NCBI GenBank assembly: GCA_015179125.1
Contig: WHVA01000130.1
Coordinates: 62,001-126,000, forward strand
Length of the DNA stretch: 64,000 nt
Origin: Gautieria morchelliformis
Lineage: Eukaryota > Basidiomycota > Agaricomycetes > Gomphales > Gomphaceae
Direction of reading: 5' to 3'
Shown here in pieces: positions 53,707 to 64,000 of this stretch. Every line of letters begins with the position of its first letter. The first letter of the stretch is position 1. A program made the position numbers and the translations under genes. The notes beneath the pieces were generated by a model. That model saw only the letters and a list, made by a program, of their open reading frames with translations, had not been told where the DNA came from and ran no database searches.

Positions 53707-53740
53707 ACTAGCCAATAGACCCGTGCTTCGCACCGGGTTA
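53707..53740 (-). mobile_element. Helitron-like 3' terminus (hairpin plus CTAG)
   Basis: The minus strand reads CCCGGTGCGAAGCACGGG (a hairpin with one bulge, 53737-53720), then eight bases, then CTAG followed by T (53711-53707). Helitrons end in a short hairpin a few bases before CTRR and insert between A and T. The body would lie to the right of 53737; I could not find its TC 5' end, and no Rep/helicase coding is visible nearby. Confidence 0.35.
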
Positions 53741-54410
53741 GTTAAGGTTAACATTGCACAGGGGTAGTTAATAGTATTAAAGAATTATTTGGTGACTGTG
53801 TTCACTCTCATCCACCATTGAAAATCAATTGTCCACAGGCAATACAATCTCACGGAAATATCCCATAGCAGATCCCGCCAGTGGCTAGCTACTTCGCACA
53901 CAATAGACTACATGTTTGTTCACGATTCCCAATGACCTTCCCCCCTGATTCGAGTTCTTCGGCTCCCTCTCACATCTCGCACAGAACTCGGCTCGGGGCA
54001 TGCGCCCTTCCCAACCTCTCCCTTCCAGAAAAGTCTTGGGCGCCTGAAGTCCAGATATGTGTGGCAACACAGATACACAAGGAAGAAGCCCAGAATACAA
54101 CACGAGACTAAAACTGATAGAATACGTCGTGATTTGTCAAAGATTGAAAAGACAAACTACAGGGGCAAACAATCATTGGTATTCTTCGTTTCTTGCGTAA
54201 TGTCCAATACCCTATCACCGGAGACCACGCTCTCGTCATCGAAGACCTTGCCATGCGCATTGGATGCTCTCCGTGTAACTGGAGACCTTCTGCGATGGCA
54301 CATTTAAGTAGCGAGAATGGGATTGAACCATCTCCAAACCCTCAAGGCGTCAAGAAATTCCTGAGATAGGCAGCTCCAGCTACGGAATTACTACAACAAC
54401 AATGCTCACC
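53741..54410. other. Non-coding interval downstream of the 7-TM gene
   Basis: No gene is supported. This could be the body of a non-autonomous Helitron-like element or the 3' flank of the membrane protein gene. Confidence 0.35.
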
Positions 54411-56494
54411 TTACTCGTGCCAAAGATAAGAAAGGCAACGAGAGGGGCTATGACAGTTGGAGCTCGTGAGCACTGGTACGGTCATTATAGCATAATGATG
54501 GCCAAAACGCACTTCCAGCTTGCAGCATGTCGACCCATACAGGGATGATAAAAGCAAATTCGAGTCCTTGAAATCCACTAGCGCCACTAAGGATGCTGAT
54601 TCCCTGGGGGTTAACCAGAGTTGCCACATAGGCTCTGTCATGTTGGCAAGTCCGTATGTAGCCGAGCGGATATCCATGCAAATGATCAGACACAGGACAC
54701 AGAGACAGCATATGGGGAAAGGAACATACACAGCGACCACAAGACGATACGCGCAAAAGATGACGACACGAAAGGCAACAGAGAGTGGTATTCCAAGTGC
54801 CTTCTCTCCGGTCCGTTGAAAAAACCGCCAGCGGCGGTACAGAATGTGGATTATGCATGCTTTGAAACAGGTTAGGGAAGCAACACAGTGAGGATCAACT
54901 TACCATCAAATATGAGAGTGACAATCAAGATGGAGAGCAATACGGTGTACTGAGAGATAAGGCTGTGGAGGTCGTAGTCAGTTGGCGAAGTCTGGATGAA
55001 GGCGTGGGAAGTACTCACAAGGGGCCCTGGGAGACAAAGCCTCTGTGGAGGTCGTAGTCGGTTTGCAAAGTCTAGATGAAGGCATGGAAAGTGCTCACAA
55101 GGCCGCCTTCCCATCAATTAACAGACAATAAAAATTCGCCTGCAAGGCTATGAATCTTGGAGATACCTGAAAATAGATTCAAAATCAGAGGAGGCTTAGC
55201 CGTAGAAGCAATGAGGTCTGACGGGTTCAATGCTACGAGTAGCGTTGAGAGCCGGCAACGAGAACGCCAGTAGAGACACATAAGGCGCTGCCAGAAGCTG
55301 TTGTAGTGAAGAAAGGTTTCATAAATACCAATGACAGGTGATTACAAATGAGATATACCGTAGCTCTCGTCCATCGGATTCGTCTGGGACTACGAGGCCC
55401 ATGAATAGCAGCTCTGAAGTCAAACCAAAGCTATGTGTGTCTGAATTGTGTACTTGTCATGACGATAGAAGAAGAACACAGCTACCTGAACAATCAATGC
55501 ACACATGGCTGTATCTGTCATCACCTGGGATCCGGAGACAAGTGCCGCCTGGTTCAAGCACTCCTGGTCGGATTGGATGAAAGGAAGAGTCACATAAGAT
55601 GAACTTGCTGGTCCCAAACGGTATAGTCTGCCGTATCCCGTAGTGAAGTGATGTGACCCGAAATACGACAAGAATTTGACTCACCCGACAGAGAAGGCTA
55701 TGCTGGAAAATATCCACGTGAAGCAAAAGTTAAGAAATGTAAGATCCCGTTGCGCCGTTTTCGAAAAGATAGAGAAAAGGAGGAGGATGGGAAGTCCAAT
55801 GTGACCGCCGATGATCTGCAGCGCACGGTATATGGCCTGCTGTTGCCTCAGCTCTGCAAAAGATCGTAACTAAACAGACCAAAACGGTATTAAGTAAAAT
55901 CAGTGAGTTTCACACACGTTCATCTTGTCTATTATGAATGTCCAGCTGAGCCGAGGCATTCGGTGTGAGCAGCAGTTGCACGTTGTCAACATTGTGGCCA
56001 TCAAAATGGCACAATGCTATTTTGACTAGTACAGCAAAATGTCAGATGCTTCTGAAGCGGTAAAGCCAAGTGACAAGGTTACGGTTTATTTCATACTGAA
56101 TAAATGCGCGGTCAATGTCAAATTCAACAGGAAGCTTGCACAAGCCCCCAATCGCAATATCCAGGATTCCATTGTTTGAGCAGCAGCCACGGAAAAACAA
56201 ACAGTTTGAGTCCTGTGGTTCAGCCGGCAGACACTTCACCAATGCCAGCTCCTATTTTCAGTTGAACTTCCATAGTTGCTGGACCGTTCACCTGTATCTC
56301 CATTGTCCCATTGGGAAGAGGGGCCGACAATGGAAGGGTGGCAAGACGGGCCGACAATGTCGTGTCAAATGCACTGACTGAACGCAGGCATAAGTTCTCC
56401 GCGCAAGATCCGAAATATTATGCTTACTGCTTGAACATGTCGCAGCAGAGACAAAGAGTAGACCCACAGCAATCCCGGGAATTGTCGCGAGCAT
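54411..56494 (-). CDS. Putative seven-transmembrane protein with signal peptide, about 10 exons
   Basis: Start 56494: 'MLATIPGIAVGLLFVSAATC' is a signal peptide. Proposed exons on the minus strand: 56494-56428, 56377-56292, 56212-56083, 56016-55918, 55853-55685, 55627-55486, 55430-55359, from 55297, and two more (one ending at about 54901, one from about 54860). The N-terminal part has Cys ('CLFFRGCCSNNG', 'GGLCKLPVEF'). Membrane segments follow: 'GGHIGLPILLLFSIFS', 'FCFTWIFSSIAFSVG', 'MTDTAMCALIVQ', 'LLAAPYVSLLAFSLPALNA', 'SQYTVLLSILIVTLIF' and 'LSVAFRVVIFCAYRLVVAV'. I recall similar receptor-like basidiomycete proteins without known ligand. The 3' exons and stop are uncertain, and a 60-bp exon-intron unit is duplicated at 54963-55102. 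Confidence 0.6.
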
Positions 56495-57300
56495 AGAGAG
56501 AAACTTTTCAAGTAGAAGCAGGAGTGATGATTGACCTGGAGACGGTTAAGAGTGGAATGATAAATTACCTAAGTGAAGGCTGTGTATACACACTGGTCTA
56601 AGTTTGGCGTGCCTCTTACAAGAAGGAAGGAAAACACAAAAGCTGCCATAGATATAAGCTTACTTGCCTTGGAGGGGATCAGGCGAACTGAGGGAAGTGA
56701 GATGTGAGGATTGTTGAGAGATGGTATGAGGGGACAACTGCCGCGCACAGCGTGTTGTAAGTAGCGCAGTATCTAGAGACGAAGGAGCTCAGTGAATGGG
56801 TAGTTCACTGAGCGGGGGGATAGGGTTCATTATGTTGCGTTGTTAGCGTAGTCCTGCAATGAGCGCATGTGGTGGGCACAAGTGGACGCGTTATACTTAG
56901 TAAATTCACACGATAATTCTTACCGACATATATATACTCTCCGATTGCCACGGTATCAGGTTGACCACCATTTGAGTGGAAGATTTATCATAGCCATGTC
57001 ATCCATCGACACGGCTGCTGAAGGACGATGTGATCAAATGCAATTTGGAAAAGATCGCTGCCATTGTTATCCTTGGCGTTCTGGCACAGCAACACTCATG
57101 GTCCATACGCCTCCACCGTGACATTTGAAGTACAAGTGAGCGTAGATAAATCCATGAATGTATGGTATATACAGATGAAGGTCTGTGGCGTGACTGGCCT
57201 AAGCATCAGAACATTGGGATTGACCGCCCTATCGGAAGTCACCTCAACTAGTAGTACACGAAACGGCTCACTTACTATCAACGCTGCACCCTATGTATAG
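56495..57300. other. Interval between the 7-TM gene start and the SLD5 stop
   Basis: It should contain the 5' region of the leftward 7-TM gene. Short open stretches on the plus strand here have no recognisable features. A near-palindrome CAGTGAATGGGTAGTTCACTGAG lies near 56791-56813. Confidence 0.45.
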
Positions 57301-58279
57301 CTACACGAGCTCCATCTCCCCTCTGCGCAAGTTATTCTCGATGGTTGAATATCGGAATAGGTCTATGGAACCTTTATTAACTTCAATGGACTGCCCACTG
57401 TCGGAGCGACACCCAATAAATCGGGGTAGGAATCGCAAGTATCAGCCAGACTCTGACGTACTTCGGCAAGAGAATCCGGCCGCAATCTTGCAGTGCATGC
57501 ACAAACAGTGAAACCTCATTGTCAGGCCGTGACACTGAATGTCAATGGCGTCAGACCGCATAAGGTGTCAGCAAGCCGCCCACTCACCCGTGCTGGGTCC
57601 TTGCCAGCTTTGTCCCTCACGTCGTGTCCATGCTGGCATTGCGTTTAATACGGAAATGTCGAATTGTGCATCGATAAGAGCAGCATATCTATTGAAGATG
57701 TCACAAACGATGTTGAAGCACCAAGCTATCGATGGAACTTACTTACGATTGAGCGTGTTTTAGCTCCATGGCGGATAGTCTTCTTTGTAGATCTGGAGTT
57801 TCAAGGATATGGTGTGCGTATTTCTCGATCTGGGGACGAATTCGTGAGACTCGAAATTAACACTGAGGCGGGATCTGAATGTCGAAGACTGAAGCGGAAC
57901 GGCCGACTCGCCTTGTGTATTCGTGTTCTCATGTAGGAGCGAACGATGAAACGGACACGTTCCACCTCTGTCTGTACCAAGATAATTTGAAAATGTTCGT
58001 CCTCGCTTGCTTCCGGGTCCCCGCGTAGTCGCTGGACCAGACCTGCCTTCACACATGTCAGTCTTCATGTCAGAAAAGGACGAAAGGACTTAATCTGCCA
58101 ACCTGTTCTCGAACTCTTTCCAACACTCTCTGGATGAACTCACCGCGCTGATCAAGAATGTCAGGTGCTAGCCGCTCATTTGTCCAATATCGAATGAGCT
58201 CAGGAATAAGTGTGTCTTGTCGTTCTTCTTCCCAATCCATCTCATCTACAAAGTCAGGCTGTTGCTGCCAGTGTGTCAC
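57301..58279 (-). CDS. SLD5: GINS complex subunit Sld5
   Basis: Six exons on the minus strand: 58279-58103, 58046-57912, 57829-57747, 57688-57588, 57534-57462, 57397-57301, total 221 residues with all phases consistent. Motifs: 'LIPELIRYWTNERLAPDIL' (A domain), 'QTEVERVRFIVRSYMRTRI', 'IEKYAHHILETPDLQRRL', and the C-terminal B domain with 'GQSIEVNKGSIDLFRYSTI'. Length and order fit Sld5, which with Psf1-3 forms GINS and, with Cdc45 and Mcm2-7, the replicative CMG helicase. Introns are 53-82 bases; intron 2 uses a GC donor (AAG|GCGAGT). The next gene upstream, NC2alpha, is on the same strand, with 515 bases between. Confidence 0.93.
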
Positions 58280-58794
58280 GTGACCCAGACATCTGGTGTC
58301 ACATGATCGTTCTCAGTGTAATTACTAGTATTAGCAAACATACGAAATGTATATATCAGCGACGGCGGATACTATGGTCACGACTTATATGATAACAAAT
58401 ATTAATGTAGCCGTCACCTACAACGGGAACAACGTCAACGTCGAAAGTAACATAATGCGATACATACTACTGCAGAGTCAGTAGAAGCTAATAAGTATGG
58501 CAACGTAGTCACCCTACTGTTTACTACTAGCTGTAGTCACTGTACCGTGGCAGTCATACTGATACGACGTACCCGCATAAGTATATAATTCCACCTTAGA
58601 TCACGTAAATCACTGCAGTTAGCGGGGGAGTCCACGTGAATACACGAGTCCGCTCGTCCGGGGAGGCTGTGGATTACACGTTACATTAAGAAGGTACAGC
58701 GGGCAGCAGCGTCCGTCTGTCTCGAGCAAGTCGAAGGCTTGTGATGAAACGCAAGTGGACCCCAGTGCAGCTCCAACGGGCTGTCCTGCGGCCG
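58280..58794. other. Promoter interval of SLD5
   Basis: 515 bases between the SLD5 start and the NC2alpha stop. No gene is seen. TAGTA/TACTA-rich words lie at 58320-58590 and a GC-rich patch at 58620-58680. Confidence 0.5.
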
Positions 58795-59414
58795 TCACCC
58801 TTCATCGCTTTGTTCCTCTTCCTCGTCTCTCATATCTGGATCGCTCTTTGCTTTTGCCTTGCCCTTTCCCCTTGTACGCCTCTTAGGCACTTTGTCACTT
58901 TCGTCAACTGTCCCACCATTGGAGGGATCCGGCACAGCTTCTACCAACTCCTTCAAAAAGTCTAGAAGCGGCGTGTTAAGGATAGCATGCTTTCTGAATC
59001 GACGTGTACAAACATCAGTTAGTCGGCGATGGTGGTTGTAAACACGCACAAATGATGTGGTTCCACTCGCTTCGCATTCCTCTGTTCAGTGACTTTGCGT
59101 GCCTCCTCTACAACACTGCTCAAGAATAACTCCAGGGCTTTAGCTACACCAGATGGGAATATGTCCGTGCCATGGTCCAGACCAGTTAGGATAATCGGGT
59201 AAAGGGTAGGACAAGGTGGAGAACGTACAAATGACCACTGGGGTTGCTTGTGCAACCTTTCCCACTTCGTCATCCTTTTGCATTATTTTCTTTATTCGAG
59301 CCTACCAGGTCAAGCTAAGCATCAATACCCGATTGAGATGACAGAATGACACACAACGGGGAATTTTGTATGCTTGCTCTTGGTAGGTCGCTTCTTCGTA
59401 GGCTTCACATCCAT
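58795..59414 (-). CDS. BUR6: NC2 complex alpha subunit (Bur6/DRAP1), histone-fold TBP repressor
   Basis: Four exons: 59414-59355, 59301-59229, 59143-59050, 58993-58795; 141 residues, all phases consistent. Short basic N-terminus, then the histone fold: 'TKFPVARIKKIMQKDDEVGK', 'SKALELFLSSVVEEARKVTE', 'RNAKRVEPHHLKHAILN' and 'FLKELVEAVPD'. The C-terminus has a basic 'RRTRGKGKAKAK' patch and an acidic tail. NC2alpha pairs with NC2beta (Dr1) and binds TBP on promoter DNA, regulating RNA polymerase II initiation. Its start lies only 124 bases from that of TAF11 on the other strand. Confidence 0.93.
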
Positions 59415-59538
59415 AATGTCCCTCGATAGATAATGTGTTCAAGTGGTGGGTAGCAACGAGTGAGTTCGGAACAGACCGTCTTCTCCGACTCAAACCTTCA
59501 AGCTCCGCCCTGGGACAACACGTGACCTACCCACCAGC
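59415..59538. promoter_or_regulatory. Bidirectional promoter of NC2alpha and TAF11
   Basis: All sequence between the two divergent start codons is 124 bases, so both genes must share core promoter DNA (or have transcription starts inside it). It has a CT-rich run toward TAF11 and no clear TATA box. Confidence 0.7.
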
Positions 59539-60589
59539 ATGCAGCCCTACCCTACCTATTTCAATCAGCCTGGGCCGCAAGCAACCTATCCTCAACCACA
59601 AGAACCCAGAGGTCGTGGCGCACGGCCATATACTGGAGCCAAACGTGGTCGTAAACCTCGTGGTGGCGGTCCAACTACAGCAGCTCCAAGCACTCGCCCA
59701 GATGCGCCCCAATATTATGCTCCACAACAACACAGCACGGTGATGCCTCCGCCACAGTATACACCACCTGTCAACAACTCGATGGCGCAAAGGGGCAAAG
59801 GCAGAGAAGAGGATACTCAGAGTGGAACTCGAGCGAACTTACCTACGGCGCCAGCTGCTCCGAACACATTTGCAATGCGGTATCCAAGCCATCCCCCGCA
59901 AAGTCATGTTTCATTGGGCCCTTCCAGCAGCACAACGCAGACGAACCCTAGTCAAATGAAACATCCTGCACAAATAACCACTGGCGGAGTGGATGATGAG
60001 GATGACGCTGAGGATCTTCCTTTCATGTCTGATGACGTATATGGCCAAGGCCTGCTTTGGCAGAGTCAATCGAAGGACAACCTCAAGTGCGTACCGTTGG
60101 GCTACATTACCGATTGGACGAATCTAACACAATTTCACCAGAGTTCTCATGGATAATTTTACACCGGAGCAGTTTGAGCGGTATGAGGCATATCGAAGAT
60201 CAGCTCTTCCAAAGCAGAGTGTACGGAAGGTTCTTTGATGCTCCCTTGTTCCCCTTCCACTCGATCTAACGTACGTTTAGACCATTCAACAGTCGACTAA
60301 CTACACAGTCTCTCAGCCGGTGGCGCAGGTGGTCGCGGGGTTCGCAAAGGTGTTTGTAGGAGAGATGGTCGAGAGAGGTCAGTCAGTCACGTCTGCCTGG
60401 TATCAGTCATGCTGATGGCAAAACCTTGAACTCTACAAAGCCCGTCAAGTGCAGGCGCGCTTAGGCGATGCCCCAGACACACCCCTTTCGCCAGAACATC
60501 TCCGCGAAGCTTACCGACTGTATCAGGAAGAAACTGGCAAAGTCGGTGCTGCACGGGTCCATAAGGGAAGAAGATTATTTGTTCGATAA
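59539..60589 (+). CDS. TAF11: TFIID subunit Taf11, histone fold
   Basis: Four exons: 59539-60086, 60142-60229, 60281-60377, 60441-60589; 293 residues. The N-terminal 180 residues are a Pro/Gln/Gly-rich low-complexity region ending in an acidic patch. The TAFII28 domain follows: 'FTPEQFERYEAYRRSALP', 'SQPVAQVVAGFAKVFVGEMV' and 'AYRLYQEETGKVGAAR', with the usual basic end 'KGRRLFVR' just before the stop. Taf11 pairs with Taf13 in TFIID and contacts TBP and TFIIA. Introns are 51-63 bases with GTGCGT, GTTCTT and GTCAGT donors. The gene converges with YPP1, 61 bases beyond its stop. Confidence 0.95.
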
Positions 60590-60650
60590 GGGTTTGCGGA
60601 AACAGTTGATTAACAGTCCATCTAATATACTAGTATGTGTTAAAGACGCC

Positions 60651-63600
60651 TCATAAACACCAACCGATGGCAGTCTTGATATCCCTCACTCCACGGCCCT
60701 CTACGAGAGCCAGGGCGAAGTCTAAACACTCGCGTTCTCTATCCCGCTTTCCTTGTAAGCCTCTTGCACGTGCCAGGAAGTACCATGCCTCAGGAACATC
60801 CCACCCTGGTCCACGGGTTAGATTAGACAGCAGCCCTGCCGCTAAGTCAATGTTATCCCTCGATGGAGACTGCTCTGATGCGTTATCTGCGCTGGCATTC
60901 TTTGATCGGGTTGGAACAGACGCAAGGTATTGCTGCGTGAGATGGACATAGGCGGGTACATGTTCAGGTTGAATGAACAGCGCTTTGTGGAATGAGGCAA
61001 CTGCCTCCGTCGTTTTGCCAAGAGCTGCATAGTACAAACCCAACTTTGCAAGGAGCCTGAGTACTGGGAATCATATGTCAACAGAGCTGATAGTTACCTG
61101 TACCCACACCTCTTCGTTTTCGTCGTCGGCTACTTCAGCTTCTTGTATTGCTGCTCTCGCTTGCTCGATCTTGCCCATTCTGCGGAATGTCGCTGCCGAT
61201 GTCAACCACAAGGTGCTCAGAAGTCGTCTTTCTCTCGCAGAACGGCCAGCGAAGATGCTGGGTTGTTTCTGTGGCGATGCCGGGGGTGGTGGCGGCTCCG
61301 GAGAGTTAGTGCGCATGTAAGTCGCGGAGAGGCGTTGGCGTGAATGTATTGAAGACGCTTGATAAGGCTTAGAATGGGATAATACCGCATGGAAATCTTT
61401 GTCAAGTCTGTGTAAGAAAATTCGCTGATAATAGGCGAGAGGTAGCCAACCTGGGGCTGAGCTGGATCGCTTAAGTCGAAGACCATGTCTTCCCCCTCCT
61501 CGTCCGATTTTGCGTGAAATGGTATGAATGTGCGCCTGACCTTTATGAACGCGCTCCTTCAGAATCCGTTGTACCTTTTTGCCTTTGGAAGTCTCATGAT
61601 CATCTTTTTCCTGCAGGGCATCTTGATCCTGATGGCCGTTGCCCTCTACAAGAACATCGTCGCGATTTCTAAGGTCTTCCCTGGGAGTGGGAGGTATTAA
61701 ATTAATTGGGATCCTCGAAACAGCACTCGGTGGCGATTGCGTTCGTATAATGTTCACTACCGTGGCTTGGAGCTGAACTGCCGGAGAAGAAATATTACCT
61801 TCTGACGACGGCGGCGGTTCGACAGAAGGAGGCCTTCCTAAACAACATCCATTAGCAAATAGCGGGGATGAAGATTCTACGGTTCCCACTTTCTTCCCCC
61901 AACCCTTTCCTAGCAGCTACCCAACTGAACACTTCCACCCACTTCTCGCCAGCGTTCTCAGGACCGTCGACGTGCTCGATCAGGGCAAGTTGGGTGAGCC
62001 TGAGCTGTAACGCCTGTTCAAAACGTTCGTGTCGGGTTTGAGGTGGAAAGTCAGGTACCGGACGCTGCAGCGTAGCAGCATCAGGCAACTGTGATAAATT
62101 ACCCGTGAGAAGGCCTCCGAATGAATCAGCTTGTGGTCTTGGTGTGTCATTTGCTTGCTCTGCCACGGCATGTCCATTTACCGGGTCTCTGAAACTATTC
62201 CCGCCTGCGAATTCTTCAGCTCCATCCATCTCGTCACCATCACCAATCCCTGCACCAAACTCTAGGATTGTTTTTGCACCGTTCCAGTCTTCGGTGGCAG
62301 CCAACAATAAACCTAAGAGATGCCAGTAGCGTATCTCTTTAGGGTCCCCTTCTATAGCTTCTCTGACGGACACAATGGCGCTCAGAAGGTCACGCGAAGG
62401 TCCAGGGCGAGCCAGAGCGAGTGCCAGATGAAAATGGGTTGACGGCGTAGGGTGGAGTGCGAGGGATTCTTTCAGTGCCAACAGAGAAGCTGCAAGGTGT
62501 GTCGGCCGCGTCAGGGGCTCCTGCTCTACGGAATCTTATGAGACAGGAGCGGTGACGAAGAGCCATGGATTACTTGCTCACCTCTCAGGGCCATGCAGGC
62601 ATGCCATACGCCTTCTGCTCCTTTGAGTGCCGCGGCGGACACTTTGTCTTGCATATTGAGTCTCTCGCCTGCTAGTCGAATCAAACCACCCGCCTCCTGG
62701 GCCTCTTCTATACCCCCAGGGATACGACACAACATCCTGGCTCCCTGTACTAGCGTTTGCACCCAAACTCTATCCTGCTCCTCCGACGCGCCAGTCTCTC
62801 GCACCTTGCTCACGATTTGCACATAAAGCTTGAGTGTGCGCCGCGCAAGGTCTGGGTCTCCAAAAACATATAACGTCCGTGTGAGGTGGCGATATATGCG
62901 GTGTGAGTTAAATGTCAATCGAGTCGCCCACCACAGGATCTACAAGAGTCTCGGTTAAGCAATTTGTAGTGCGCGAAAGACGGTACACGTGCATCGATGA
63001 CCCATCCAGTCTGTTGACCGATCGCACCAGCCACTTCCCAGGCTGCCACACAAAGATCCACGAACTCTTCTACTTTGACATTGCGCTCCCCAGCACGCGG
63101 GAACGTTGTTGTTGCCGTTAGTAGGATGCGATAATCGGTCACAATAGACCTCATTTCATTGAGCCAAGCAACCTTGGATGCTGCCGTGTAGGTACGCAAT
63201 AGAACATGTAAATGGAGTTGGGCCATCGTTGAGCGATGCGTTGGTCGAAATGTGGCGGGCCAGTGAACGCTGTGAGCTTGGTAAATTTTCAATATAGCGT
63301 GAGTATGCGACAGCGGCCGTGTCTTTGCTGAAAGTATGGCAGCCCGCCATAGAAGACGCTCCACCCAGCGCCAGAGTTCCCGATATCGAGTGAATGACTC
63401 GACACTAGCCTTACCAGGCAAGGAAGGAAGTGACTTTGGTATGTTGACTTGGTCAAGAAGGGGTAAGACACTTTCGTACGATGTCAACGCGTTAGTTATG
63501 GAGGGATGCGACAACGATTCATACGCCATGCCTGCATGGTCTTTGAGCGACGGCAGACTAAGCGGGACGTTAAGCAAAGCCCACCTTGGAGACACTTGCC

Positions 63601-64000
63601 ACGGATTCGCTCAGATATGGCCCATACCTTTCCTTCATTGACATCGGAAACTGTCACAGTTATTATCGATGGTGAAAAGCTTGCCGTGGCCGAGCCTGTC
63701 GTTGTTCTCGAGTTGTGCGAAGTTGGGACAGACAGTGCGCTGGAGATCGAGCCAAAATTGGACGCGTTTGTAGAAGATACAAGGTCATCGAATTTGACTA
63801 ATGAAATGTGAGATAAAGAATCATCATATCGACCTAGAGCAAACGCATAGTACGCCAGGGAGAAATATACAGACTGTGCTTCAAGGTGACTGCAGATAAA
63901 TGGCAACATAACACGGTAACGTACATCACTTTTGGGTAATTTATGCAAAGCATCGTAACCTTGCTGGGCCTCCTCTCGTCGTTCCTCAAGTAGTAGACAC
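60651..64000 (-). CDS. YPP1: Ypp1/TTC7-type TPR protein of the PI4-kinase scaffold (5' end outside window)
   Basis: Stop at 60651. Coding blocks on the minus strand: 64000-63607, 63560-62915, 62918-62575, 62530-61852, 61889-61430 and 61390-61071 (with short introns), and the last exon 61060-60651. The N-terminal part is helical repeats ('EAQQGYDALHKLPKSDVRY', 'AYYAFALGRYDDSLSHISL'), then 'RELWRWVERLLWRAAIL'. A low-complexity acidic/Ser region is at 61900-61540. The C-terminal TPRs contain 'GLYYAALGKTTEAVASFHKA' and the family motif 'GLLSNLTRGPGWDVPEAW'. In yeast Ypp1 with Efr3 anchors the PI4-kinase Stt4 at the plasma membrane; animal TTC7 does the same for PI4KA. The start codon lies beyond base 64000. 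Confidence 0.88.

Noticed and set aside
56980..57936. Plus-strand open stretches with a hydrophobic start and beta-like sequence
   Set aside because: Once the six SLD5 exons on the minus strand were assembled with consistent phases, these proved to be shadows or intergenic sequence.

Overview
The window reads as nuclear DNA of a basidiomycete fungus, most likely an agaricomycete. Reasons: GT-AG introns of about 50-80 bases, a FunK1-type protein kinase, eukaryotic replication and transcription subunits, a tRNA-Leu with a short intron and a poly-T stop, and dense, nested Ty3/gypsy and Ty1/copia elements that have decayed mainly at CpG sites. Two zones are visible: a repeat-rich left part (1 to about 45,000) and a gene-containing right part (46,260 to 64,000) that still holds LTR debris up to about 53,700.

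Left part. 1-2076 is the LTR and gag of a Ty3-like element (family A) that leaves the window. 2184-10308 is a complete chromodomain gypsy element (gypsy I) with 449-bp LTRs and a CCCTG target duplication, inserted in the last codons of a decayed multi-exon gene (10314-12426). 12427-14174 is a second family A piece split by a solo LTR of the gypsy II family. 14175-18403 is a very young copia element that has lost its reverse transcriptase. 18404-21684 is half of gypsy IV. Then come a small host gene cluster (uncharacterised gene 21804-23291; FunK1 kinase 23600-25719), gypsy II (25751-33708), the heavily CpG-decayed gypsy III (33709-39957), a Harbinger-type transposase gene split by a solo LTR (39958-41897), and a stack of LTR remnants up to 44770.

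Right part. DPB4 (46260-47224), tRNA-Leu (47433-47523), a solo LTR of gypsy IV (48738-49270), transposase fragments (51789-53110), a Helitron-like end (about 53707), a putative seven-transmembrane protein (54411-56494), and a compact housekeeping block: SLD5 of GINS, NC2alpha/BUR6, TAF11 and YPP1/TTC7. DPB4, NC2alpha and TAF11 are all histone-fold proteins; NC2alpha and TAF11 share one 124-bp bidirectional promoter.

Most notable: gypsy I, II and III each carry, on the strand opposite gag-pol, a coiled-coil gene with a Zn2Cys6-like cysteine cluster that ends in a similar acidic tail. At the same time each gypsy family is peppered, in LTRs and in coding regions of both strands, with its own private CpG-containing pentamer. 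I suggest as a hypothesis an element-encoded, sequence-specific DNA-binding (possibly anti-silencing) system. Exon coordinates were worked out by hand from splice signals and reading frames, without alignment.
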